DNA of 64,000 nucleotides from assembly GCF_000327385.1 (NCBI RefSeq), contig NW_008710315.1:1295613-1359612 (forward strand), in the 5' to 3' direction. The stretch is from Lottia gigantea. Its lineage: Eukaryota > Mollusca > Gastropoda > Lottiidae. Every line of letters starts with the position of its first letter. The stretch's first letter is position 1. Shown here one piece after another: positions 1 to 10,149 of the stretch. Made by a program: the position numbers and the translations under genes. Below the pieces are notes generated by a model. The model saw only the letters and a program-made list of their open reading frames with translations. It was not told the origin of the DNA and did not search any database.

Positions 1-1735
1 TAGTGTCCCTGATACACATATAATTCGTAGCTAACCTCTTTATGATCCCTGAAACTGAAAATACAAAATGATTAAATATATTCAAGTATCAAACTGGAAG
101 ATACATTGCTATATATATTAACAGAACTTGTCCAGAGAATGTTTTGGAAAAATAAATAACTCATTTCAGAAAAAAAGTATTGAATATTTAACTTCAAATT
201 TAGTCGTCAACAGTTTCTCATTAAATAACTTTGAATAGTTGAATAAATTTAAATTCAATATATATAAATTTATATATAAAATATAGTTTGAATATATATT
301 CCATAATTTATTGTCTTGTGTTTATGAATAATATATTAAATATTAACAGATATTTTAATTAAAAGTTGTACTTCAAAAGTTTAAATATAGAGGATTGGAT
401 ATGAAACTGAAATTTTTGCGCCAAAAATGCTTTGGAAAAACATCTCGGCAAAGTATTTAATATTTAACTGAAATGTTACCCTAAATGTTTCTTGATATTG
501 TTAGAAAGAAGCAATTTACAACAGTAATGAATAAATACCGAAATTTCGCTAAATTTCGCTAAATTGCTAGTTTCAGTGATTTTTAAGTGAACCTCTACTT
601 TTGCAAAGATAACTTTTCATCTAAACCAAATTTATCCTCTGTAATTTTAACATAATATGGGGTTATGAGTTCAAACAATTCAAGCATGGCATCGCATTGG
701 ATCCGCCGCAATCGACATGAGCGAAACGTTGACTACTTGCGACTGCGATCAACTGGATGATGTAGATCTCAAGCGTTCAGGTCGATTGATCGCTCAGGTC
801 TACTATTGCAATTGCCTAACAGTCGTTGTTTATCTACTTGTCCCTAAATTGTCAGTCGCAAGAATCCAGCCCCACCCCATCCCAAGAGTTAGCAAATTTC
901 AGCTAAAATAGCCTTTTACTGACCGCGGTAGTCATGTTAGATACTTAGCGGTATATAATTATATTGGATATATTGGAGTCTGTTAATTCACTTAATTATA
1001 TTATTATTATAATATTCTATATAGCTATTAATTACATAATATCATTGATTTCACTTTCACAATATTCAAGTATTATTGGTGACTATCATAATGACTATCG
1101 GCAGGTATAAAAAGTCTACTTTAAGCGATTATAATAGACGAACAATAGCAACTATTCAAAGTAATCACTTGATCGTAAGTGGAGGTTGCCAGTCCTACTC
1201 ATCTAGCGACATATGTTCCGTTATGAATGCGTTTGATGACGGTATCGGGTATCGTCTCCAAAGACTTGCCGTCCAATAAAAGAGTTGATATTACCCTACC
1301 CGCATTCAATGATCTCATACTCTCTCCCTTCCTTACCCTTCATCAGCTAACAAATCATACTTGTGTTAAAAAGTAACCAAATTTGTTTCGAGACGTTAGA
1401 TGGTTTTTCATTGAAGTACCCGCATCTACGTTACTAAGATTGCCTGAAAACAAATTCACTCCCTTGGTGATATTGTATTTCTTTTTGTCATTCAAGTTAC
1501 TTCACGGCCTCTAGGTTTTCTAAATCAACGAAAGTATAGCATGCGTTATAAGACAAGTTAACGGTAATCAAAAACTTAATTTTATCACAACCCAAAATTC
1601 AAACTATGCCCCCTGCTATGGGCTATTCAAAGAATAAAAGCTTGGTCTTGATCACGTTCAAATATGTACCGGACCAGCGGATGAACGGATATGGGTGTCG
1701 ACAATGTAATATGTCCGCAAAGAGAGATTGTGCGC
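1..1735. other. AT-rich flank, no gene recognised
   Basis: The stretch is strongly AT-rich apart from a patch at 685-900 of more even composition, with short open frames lacking any family signature. It should be upstream of, or inside the first intron of, the PRDM12 gene. No exon matching the conserved N-terminal block of PRDM12 was found here. Confidence 0.5.
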
Positions 1736-1744
1736 ATAACATAC

Positions 1745-2057
1745 AGTGGATATCGCGGTGGATCAGTGAGTTAGACATGATCGCTAACCTGAAGGTCCAG
1801 GGTTCAATCCCGACATAGGCCGAGTTAATACCTTCGGATTTTTTAAACCAGTTTCTCTCTTTCATTGATGCAGGTTCGGATGGGTCAATAAACTGAGGCC
1901 CCGTGTTCTTTATGCTGTGCACGCTAAAGCTCCTTAGACAGTTGAAAATCGGAAGAGAGCAGGCTAATGCCGCTGTCCTGACAAAATTTCCCTCAGTGCA
2001 CCCAGCATGGCGTTGCCCGTCTTCATTAGCCCACATCGCGCAGAAAAGTAGGACGTA
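1745..2057 (+). mobile_element. tRNA-derived SINE, forward copy
   Basis: The head resembles a tRNA gene: an A-box-like 'ggatcagtgagttagacatg' at about 1759-1778 and a clear B box, 'gggttcaatcccg', at 1800-1812. The body then runs through 'accttcggattttttaaacc', 'gatgggtcaataaactgagg', 'gtgcacgctaaagctcc' and ends near 'agtaggacgtaaacc'. The body motifs recur in at least six other places in the window, which is the main support for a SINE family. The body recalls the conserved central domains of molluscan SINEs (inference). A long open frame on the other strand over this copy is not a gene. Confidence 0.5.
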
Positions 2058-2063
2058 AACCTT

Positions 2064-2240
2064 CATGCAGGGTGCAATGAGAAAAATTTTGCCATTTCTA
2101 AATGTCGAGGGGATCATTAACGTGCACAGCCTGTGTAGCCTCAGTTTATTGTCCCATCCCAGCGACTGGACGCTTTTTTCATGTAAGTCCCCTTTACCTG
2201 TTTCACTGACAGGGGGAAAACGGGTTGAAAAAATCCAGAG
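2064..2240 (-). mobile_element. SINE, inverted partial copy abutting the forward copy
   Basis: This is the same body in reverse: 'gggtgcaatgagaaaaattttgcc', 'cattaacgtgcacagcctg', 'tcagtttattgtcccatcc' and 'ctgacaggggg'. It sits tail-to-tail against the copy ending at about 2057, so the pair could fold into an imperfect hairpin of roughly 180 bp per arm. Confidence 0.5.
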
Positions 2241-2244
2241 GTAT

Positions 2245-3310
2245 TATCCCCTCCTATGCCGGAACTGAACCATGGCAAGTAACATGTTACTATTCAACAG
2301 AAGACACTGCACAGGGTTAAATGAGTGTTTTCTAATGTTCATATTTGGCTATTAAAGGAAATAAGACAAACATTTCAGGGCGAGTTTCGTAATGCCCGGA
2401 ACCCATTCTTAACTTAAAATGAGAGCAGACAGTACTCCATTAATGTACAAACGATCACTACAAGTTTTCTTTGAAACAGAAAATTTTCTTATCGCAATCA
2501 AATTTGTTTTCGTGGTTTTTTCGCTATTAATCTTACTGTATCAGACAATAACTGATAAATATTTAATGTGAAGACGGCGATTCCTTGGTTTTATTATTTT
2601 GTAATATCAATTTACAGCTTTTCATTACCGATTGCAGCCCTTATGATAAAAACCAAGCATTAATTGATTTAGTCACGTGCTATGAAAGGAGGCGTGGCTA
2701 ATAACGTAGGTCAGAAAAAGAGAACATTAATAGAATAAACCAATTTAATAATTAAAATATTTGCATTAATGAGTTTTAATTACACACAAGACTAACGCTA
2801 TATTATATTACAACATATATTTGAATTTAATTTGAATTTGACTGAGTAGTAGTGACCCCCACTGAGGTTCATATCAGTTTAATAGTTTCCAATCGTTAAT
2901 TATTGTTATAATTTATTTCATCGAAACTGAAAGCGTTCTTGCAGTCTGATAGATATTTAGAAAAATCAAAGTACATTTTGTATTTTTGTATTGTGTCATA
3001 GGCGCGCAGGACGGGAAATGGAATGGCCTTTATAGTCCTTCCATTCCAATCAACGTGTTTTTGAGCAGCTGTAATTAAGTGTATGCTGTTTTTCTGTGGG
3101 TGACTCAACTTGTTATATATAATCTGACGAAATTGTTATGCATGTCATTTTCTGGGTCATTTGATATTTGATATCCATTGTTAATCATGTTATAAATTCC
3201 CTTTTTCTTGCATTTTTCACTATTTCTAGGCAAGCGATGGTATATTGATTTTGTTATTCTAATAATGGAGAGTTTTCAGTCTTTCACAGTTGCTATATAA
3301 AAAAAAAATA
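2245..3310. other. AT-rich intergenic/intronic DNA
   Basis: No exon, RNA gene or clear repeat was recognised. A poly-A stretch around 3299-3310 adjoins the LTR-like repeat that follows. Confidence 0.5.
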
Positions 3311-3311
3311 A

Positions 3312-3658
3312 GGCAGACTGTCACTTACAGTGCCGTGATAGAGCGTCAGAAATGTAGACGAGTAACCCCCAACTTCAGGGATGAGAAGCCGGAATGAAAC
3401 ATATAAACCCTATTAATTTATACGAGACTCAATCGAGCGCGAGGCATCGAGAATCCCAGTGTATAGAATGTGTGTACGAAGAGGGACAACCTAACTGTAC
3501 AGATCGGCCGATAGTCAGCGATCAATGTATAGAAGTGTCAACCTGACACACGCTCCATTGTTATGTACCGTTTACACTGTGTTATAAACCCTGACTGTTC
3601 TTAAATAAACTTTATATGGTGTACAGATAAATTAGAAATGTTTTTGTAAATATGTACA
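3312..3658 (+). mobile_element. LTR-like interspersed repeat, copy 1 (possible solo LTR)
   Basis: A block of about 345 bp is matched closely, in reverse orientation, at 19504-19854. It holds a TG start at 3319 just after the shared 'ggcagac', TATA-like motifs (atataaa, ttataaa), and an AATAAA near 3604 followed by a 'gtgtaca' and a 'tatgtaca' end. This layout suits a solo LTR of a retroelement fossil. No internal coding region lies next to it and no target duplication could be set, so a non-LTR origin is possible. Confidence 0.5.
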
Positions 3659-3664
3659 ATTCAT

Positions 3665-4240
3665 CAATCAATTGTCCGTTGATTCAATCAAATAAATCCA
3701 AATTTTAATCAATATTTGTTAACAATGACTTTATCAATCTTGAACGTCTAATCGCTCAAAGATGAAATTAATTGTTTTGTTATTTGTATGAGTTACCTCC
3801 CTTAATGTATGGTAAGACAATCATGTTATATAATATATAATAAGAAAGATATAAACATGTATCGATAATGACAAATATTTTGTTATCAGATTTTTTGTGC
3901 ATACAGTGTATTATGTTTTACAAAACATGTATACACTGTAAAGATGTTATCTCCCTTTATACAAAAAATAGTAAAATATCACTGTATGCTATCATTTATT
4001 TTAATAAATGCAGGCAGAATTTTCAACACCTTAGTTTCCAATATGGGAAACTAGTTATCCAGGGGTGGGGAATAAGTCAACACCGCAGGGGTAAGCCTAC
4101 CAGTGAGTACAGATATGACAATATATTAGCCAACAAAATATATTACGAACTTGCCCAAATACGAACAATAAGTGAACATTTATCTTTTTAAAAGGGACAC
4201 TGGACATCGATAAGAATGTTTACAGAAAAAATTATTATTT
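3665..4240. other. Intron sequence upstream of the first visible PRDM12 exon
   Basis: This AT-rich stretch ends in the pyrimidine-rich acceptor 'attattatttttag' just before 4245. An open frame at 3868-4191 shows no family resemblance. Confidence 0.5.
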
Positions 4241-4244
4241 TTAG

Positions 4245-7200
4245 ATATTACAAATGTTACCAAACCTAAGCAAGTAGAGATAAGCCGGTCAACTATACCA
4301 GGGTGTATGCTAGGGGTTACATCAACGACATGGATATCTACTGGTACACAGATGGGACCATTTGTTGGTCGTATAGTAAAATTAGAGGACATTCAGAATC
4401 AACCGGATATAACTGATAATATTTGGGAGGTAGGATAGGCTGTAATTTTACAAAATGTCTCTCGTTGAACAACACGTCTACTTTAACCATTAAAAGCAGA
4501 AAAGATGTGGACACGAAGTCGAAGGTCCAATTCATTTCGTTCTAGACATAAAATTTATATTGATTTAGCTTATTCAATTATTCAATTTTTAAAGGGACAG
4601 ATGCGCCATTTTTTGACCAATCATACTTTAGTCTCAGAAACTGGAATTTTTTAGCTGAGCTAATAAGTAATAGTGTTCACAGCTCACTATCGAATTTGAG
4701 CCTGTATGTCCAGAAATATCTGCGTTTTAATGTTAAAATGACGATTCGTAAATTTAAGATACTCTGTGATATATAGAAAAGATATATAGAAATAGTGAGT
4801 AAAATTCCTAAAGTAGTTTTAAAGGAATTATGTGATTTTCGTACATTTCGAGTACCTCTGAAGACTATTTACATATATTCAAGACTAAAATCAACCCCCC
4901 AAAATGGCACATCTGTCCCTTTAATGGTAGTAAAATTGCTATTTAGACTACTGCCACTGTCCTTGCAAAATTTCCATCATTGACACTTCATGGCGTGCGC
5001 TATCAAGGTTCGGGAAAGTACATTATTTTAGGATGTATTCTGTGTTATTTATTGGTAGTCTTATTACGTGTAATATTAATTGTGGTATATTTTGTAGATA
5101 TTCGATGATAAAGGGGTGATATTATATTTTATTGATGGTGGTACAAGTTTTCCTAGAGCTAGTTGGTTGTCTTATGTAAATTGTGCACGGAATCCCCAAG
5201 AACAGAATTTAGAACTCGTACAAATCGGACACAATATATTCTACAGAGCTATTAAGGTACATTTCTTTTATTTTCAACTATACTGATCGTAATAATTTTA
5301 TTAAAATAAGACCTTTTTACAAAAAAAAACACAATGTCACGAAATTGTGGATCTAATTTACTCCAAAAATACAGTTTCCGTTTAAAATCATGGGAGTTTT
5401 ACACCAAACACCAAAACCACACGTTAGCAACGGTACGATATTATCTATCTATTGATAATATTTATGCATATCGTTGCTAAAGAAACATGTCAAAACCACG
5501 GACATGCAACTTTATGCCAAGGCTTATGGTAGCTATGCAATGCAAACGTCAATACTGAGACATATCTTGGTTCATACTAAATTAGAATAAATGATGAAGG
5601 TTATGGGTACAGAGTAAAACCATGATAGTATGACTAACTGCAGAGATAGGACTAATTCAAACACACGACAAGCTAGATTCAGTTAGTTTCGTTGTTTCAT
5701 TAGGGCTCTCAGCTCATTGATGTGCATCTACGACTATATTATTTGTCCTCCAACTGTAATCAAAACGCAAAACACACTTTCGGAGTTGCCATATGAGGAT
5801 TTTGCACCATGTCGTCATTCTAGGCATCCCCATTCCCCCATCTGAATTACTGTCTTTTTGTATGGAGAACTCCACCATCTCCAAATATGTTGTTAAAACA
5901 GTAGTCTTAGCACTAATTAGCTCCGACTTTCGTTTCGTTATTTTGACGAATGTTCAAGAGTCGGGTCGTTAGATCCTACTCTGAAGTCGCTATACTAAAA
6001 ATAAAAAAAAAAACTAACAAAAAAACGAAATTTGGGTCTACTTTGAATTAGACTATTAAAACAGCAGTAATTAAATAATCTAATTTGGATGTTTTCAGGA
6101 CATAGCACCCCAAAAAGAATTACTGGTATGGTATGGTAGCTCAACTAAACTATATCTTGGGTTACCTACTCCAGATCTTACTATTGAGAGTAGTCCAACT
6201 TATTTAGCTGAAGGTATATAATTACTTTTTATATTCAATTACTCCAAACTATTAATTAGTCTTACGATGTCTTTAGGTTGATGAAAATGACAAAATTGAA
6301 ATTTTTTTTATTAAAAAATTGAAATTTTCAAACCTCATATGTCTAAGGACTCTAGGACATTCTAAGAAAAATGACATGCACTTGGACTCATTAAGCAAGA
6401 GCTAGAAGCTATTAAGTTGGAGAGCGACCTCAATAGCGGACTTTTTCACCACCAGAGTCATTGGCCTATATTGCTCTTTGGACCCCCGAAAGGAATGCGA
6501 GCCGACAAGTATTTATTATTTCGTTTATAATTTTTATTTCAGAATCTTCAAGAAATCTATGTACAGATACGACGCCATTCAAATTTGTGTGTAAATTACA
6601 ATGTGTTTTATGTAGAAGAGGTTTTAATTCTAAAAGTAACCTACGTTCACACATGAGAATACACACCCTAGAGAAACCCTTTGTCTGTAAATTCTGTGAT
6701 AGACGATTCAGCCAATCATCCACGTTGAGGAATCATATTAGGTTACACACAGGTAAGGTTAAAAACTACAAAATTTCATCGTATAAAAAGTATCCTGTTA
6801 TAGCCGGTACCGAAGCCAAAGAGGGGGCAGCCTTAATGTAAGTTTTTGGGGCATGACTCTCTTAACTAGGTTAGAAATTCGGGCAACCTTAGATATTTCG
6901 CCCTCCCTCGTACGTTAACCTGGCTCCGCTACTGGTTATAGCCTAGATTCTTGTTTATCACTTTCATAATGAAGTTTCGACATCTTGTTCGTCTGTAATT
7001 AAAAACTATCTGATAGTAGTAAAAGATGGAACACCCTTTTCCCTCGTCTAATGCCAAACATGAGCCCCGCTGAATATAAATGGGAATAGAAAGGAAAGAT
7101 ATTTGAGCATAATGAGAGGCTTCAAATGATACTGTATTTGGAAAATGCCCTTGTAAATGTGAAACACAACACAGTTTTTGAAACTGTGAATAACTTAATA

Positions 7201-7376
7201 GGTTTTTAATATATATTACATATTTTTTTCAACTTCAATTCACAGGTGAAAAGCCATATAAATGTAACATATGTAGAAGCAGTTATTCACAGCTGGCAGG
7301 ACTAAGAGCACATCAGAAGAGCGCACGACATCGACCACCAAAACCACAAGAAGAGGAAGAACTACACGTAGATTGA
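4245..7376 (+). CDS. PRDM12: PRDM12 orthologue, last five coding exons (5' part missing)
   Basis: Five exons join in phase: 4245-4429, 5098-5256, 6099-6213, 6543-6752 and 7246-7376 (stop TGA 7374-7376). All introns are GT-AG. Together they encode about 266 residues. Exons 1-3 hold the PR/SET domain, including the stretches [36 protein letters not shown] and [10 protein letters not shown], which track vertebrate PRDM12 closely. Exons 4-5 hold three C2H2 fingers. The first two are C-x2-C-x12-H-x3-H, with [15 protein letters not shown] and [15 protein letters not shown] nearly identical to PRDM12. The third is C-x2-C-x12-H-x5-H with [18 protein letters not shown], a PRDM12 signature. The protein ends in [11 protein letters not shown] instead of the long alanine-rich tail of mammals. 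In vertebrates PRDM12 is a nuclear repressor of nociceptor and V1 interneuron fate that works with G9a. The exon for the region before the PR domain (human residues up to about 80) was not found; the first exon here begins with two bases of a split codon, so the gene must continue to the left. Recognition is very secure; role in this animal is inferred. Confidence 0.5.
4593..4920 (+). mobile_element. TTAA-flanked MITE in a PRDM12 intron (best copy of the family)
   Basis: A 328-bp element begins AGGGACAGATGCGCCATTTT and ends with the inverted complement of that 20-mer, with 19 of 20 bases matching. It is bounded by TTAA at 4589-4592 and 4921-4924. TTAA target duplication points to piggyBac- or Kolobok-type transposases acting in trans. 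No coding capacity is seen. Degenerate copies lie near 16325-16577, 23450-23760, 24587-24842 (inverted) and 45940-46235, sharing internal blocks such as 'gttcacagctcac' and 'gacgactcgtc'. Confidence 0.5.
6850..6936 (-). mobile_element. hAT-type MITE fragment in PRDM12 intron
   Basis: The stretch carries 'aactaggttagaaattcgggc', 'agatatttcgccc' and the end 'cctggctccgctactgg'. It matches the family typified at 35088-35186 and 46824-46960. It lies within the intron between the finger exons, and only one end is recognisable. Confidence 0.5.
7246..7376 (+). other. PRDM12: PRDM12 terminal coding exon with third zinc finger
   Basis: This last coding exon follows an acceptor (ttcacag) at 7239-7245. 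It completes the linker TGEKPY, gives the third finger with Cys-x2-Cys and His-x5-His spacing, and ends in an acidic tail EEEELHVD before TGA. Mammalian PRDM12 carries a polyalanine tract after the equivalent HRPP, so this form is shorter. Confidence 0.5.
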
Positions 7377-8090
7377 CAGTTTGATGTCCAATTATAGTGA
7401 AATGCAATGTTCACTTTGATTCAATTTCCTTAAATGACCATCGTATGTAACAATGTGAACTTACATGTACTTTAAAGCCGACGCAAGTCTGACCCCGCCA
7501 CTGCCCGGTTTAACCAAATCCACGGGCACCTACCTCAGAACAAAAATGCAGGAGAGCATTTTTAAAAAGAATTCCCGGGGTAGGGGCCCCAACATTTCAG
7601 TCCATGGACCCGCACTGTCAAGTTTGACAGAAAGGAGCCACCATAGTGGTTGAGTCACCAGAGTGGTTGGTTGAGCCACCACAGTGTTCACATATTCCAT
7701 ATGCTCGCTGTACTAAGGGATACAATAGGTGGCATCTAAGTCATGTCATAAGTTTTAGGAATAAAATCTAGCAAGACAGTGTTATCACGCAACTTTTTTT
7801 CATTTCGAAATTAGCTTGCATGATAATTTTCAATTCCAAATTCTTAACAGCGACGATGATATTATGGAAATCGTGTTTATTCTAAATGTACTATTATTAT
7901 TGTATATATATGTATTATATTATTATTGTATTTTATGTATTATAATGTATTATTTTTATATTTAAATGAAATGAATAAAATGTATGTTTATGAAACTAAT
8001 GCATTCTTTTCTTTACGACTGAACAACCCAATATTACTTTCAATTGGCTAAACATGATGAGTCGTATACACCTCTCGCAGGGTATATTAT
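7377..8090 (+). other. Probable PRDM12 3' UTR and flank, with candidate polyA signals
   Basis: Two AATAAA hexamers lie downstream of the stop, at 7760-7765 and 7974-7979. The second follows an AT-rich simple stretch (about 7885-7975) of tat/att units and is the better candidate for the transcript end. The block 7483-7612 looks like a short interspersed repeat, related to sequence at 24405-24450 and 29150-29275 ('ggttgaaccaagtcca', 'gcaggagaacatttt'). No gene is seen here. Confidence 0.5.
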
Positions 8091-8099
8091 TTTTAAAGG

Positions 8100-8372
8100 G
8101 ATTGTAAAGAGGTTTTCTAAACCTTTTATGTGTATCGGAACACTGATAGTATCAATTTGCACCATTCCAATTTTCATTCCGACGTCACTAGAGGGAAGCT
8201 ACTGGAAGCTACTATTAAAATATGCAGTTCCCCCCTAGTGACGTCATAAAACGCGTTAGTTTTAGAAGAATTGCAAGAACCACAAACGTCTGATTGAAAA
8301 TTGGAATGGTGCAAATTGATGCTATCAGTGTCCTCGATGCACATACAATTTTTAGAAAGCCTCTTATGCCCA
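8100..8372. mobile_element. Foldback MITE with long inverted arms
   Basis: The left arm, about 8106-8182, and the right arm, about 8294-8370, are near-complementary over roughly 75 bp. Both contain 'atcaatttgcaccattccaa' or its complement. The centre carries two 'agtgacgtca' type motifs in opposite orientation ('gacgtcactaga' and 'ctagtgacgtcat'). One-sided relatives are at 16680-16770, 22140-22215, 37930-38020 and 43540-43580. No coding capacity is seen. Confidence 0.5.
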
Positions 8373-8389
8373 TATGAGTCAATTTAACG

Positions 8390-9565
8390 CCAGTTTTATA
8401 AATGATTTAATGATTTCCAGTCTGTAGTCTCAATATTGCCTAATGTACGGCGCCATCATAAATTGTAAGCCTTTTAAATACATACTTGGGTACATTTCTT
8501 TTTAACGTTTGTATCTTGGTGAGGCAGGGGCTCGTGAAATAACTTCATCTTCAGCCCCAAAGGGTCACGATTTGTTGTGCAGAATCCGCCATCTTACCTT
8601 TCATAAAAATGTATAAATGTCTATTTAATGCCTATAGTAGGAATGCCATTTAATTGGTCATGTGACGCGTCTGTATTGGGTTAAGAAAGTTTGCGAGTCT
8701 ATGGTGATGAATTTTCAGTCGAATATTATCAAACACGCTTGGTGAATGTTTTCGGCCGATGCTCGGGCGAATGTCGTAGCACTGGACACACTAGGCAAAG
8801 CTCGTTGGCGATCGATTCGCCAGAACCATCCGCCTTGAAAATTTGCTCAGTGTGTCTGTAGCTATAACGCAGTTTCGTATGCGCACACACGTGTACTTTT
8901 GTGTAGTTGTATTACAAGTAAATCGCAAAACTAGATACTTAACAAAAGATCTAAATCAAAGTTTGCAGGGAAAAAATCACCGTCTTCTAAAGTTACATAT
9001 AAAAGTGATGCAGAACCCAATAGAGTTATGTCCCTTTATGGGCCGTAAGCATTTTTCAGGGGTTCATGGAATGCACGTGCTTGTTAAGTTCATCTTGTTT
9101 CAAGTTTGATTTGAATGTCTATAAAGATATATATCGCTCACAATTGATGTGTTGAAGACTATTTTAACAGTGAAAATTGTTGTGAATAAAAATATACTAA
9201 TGATCATGTTATATAACCAACGCAATGATATCTCATCGGTAAGTTAACTTTATTAAATATCTGTACCTAAGTATTCATTTAAATGTAATTTAAAACAAAT
9301 GCCTATAACTAATATTGATAAATATATTATGGCAGCCACTCATATGAAGCAGTACAAAACTACAAATTCAAAATAACCTAAGATTATATTCGTATAATAA
9401 TAATAAAACAACAATAGTAAAAACAATAGATGACAGAAGTAACACAAGCAAAAGTAATTTAATCTGACAATCATAAATTTCTTTCCTAGTGTCTACATTT
9501 AACATAATTTTTGTATCATTGGCCATTTTGCTGGATGTTCAAGTCTTAATGTAGACCCGTTCTAA
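8390..9565. other. Intergenic, nothing recognised
   Basis: A less AT-rich patch at 8745-8865 has short inverted motifs ('gcactggacacact' and 'ctcagtgtgtct') that may be the ends of a decayed small transposon. Otherwise no gene, RNA or dated repeat was seen. Confidence 0.5.
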
Positions 9566-9569
9566 ATGA

Positions 9570-10140
9570 CTATCACGATTTCAATTATTACGTTCACTAA
9601 CATGATCCCAATTTAAAAAGCTTTAGATTCTGGCCCAAACCTATTTTCTATGATATCACTCTAAGCTGGTATATCATGTTATCACGATTTCCATGCTAGT
9701 TTGCCATTCTGATTGAAATCGATCATCTAAAAAATGACGACATCATCGTATATATCACGATTTCAAAACTCAAGTTCCTTTCTTTACTAACGATTTGAAT
9801 CGCAACTCCAAATCCAAAAACTTCGTATTTTTAATCGTCTCCTTTTAATTCGTCACGCTGTCATGATTTCAAGTCTAAGGTTCCTTTCTCCGATCAAGAT
9901 TTATACAACAACTAACTACGTCAACTTGAATCGTATTCTTTTAATGACTTTACCGCCACCATCACACGCTATCTCACTATCACGATTCGGATTCTTAAAT
10001 TCGCTTCTTCGATCACGATTTGAAGCACACCTCTCTCAGTGTGTAGTAGTTACTCCAAATATCGGACTTTACACTGATTTTTCAGAAACATCACCGTCAC
10101 GATTTTACGATCGTGATTTAAAGCAAACCTCTCTCCATAC
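9570..10140. repeat. Degenerate array of 'tatcacgatttc' motifs
   Basis: The motif 'cacgattt' or a one-base variant recurs near 9573, 9682, 9757, 9863, 9984, 10015 and 10099, often followed by 'caa/gaa' and then a 'ttcctttct' or 'cctctctc' block. The spacing is irregular, from 30 to about 120 bp, as in an old decayed satellite. A short open frame across it (9863-10144) is a by-product of the repetition. Confidence 0.5.
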
Positions 10141-10149
10141 TTAACCAAA

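Noticed and set aside
1800-1812. A functional tRNA gene
   Set aside because: The B box is good, but the arms do not form a full cloverleaf and the sequence runs straight into the SINE body.
1623-2117. 164-residue open frame on the minus strand
   Set aside because: It runs across the SINE head and body and part of its inverted partner; its peptide is explained by the repeat and has no protein family.
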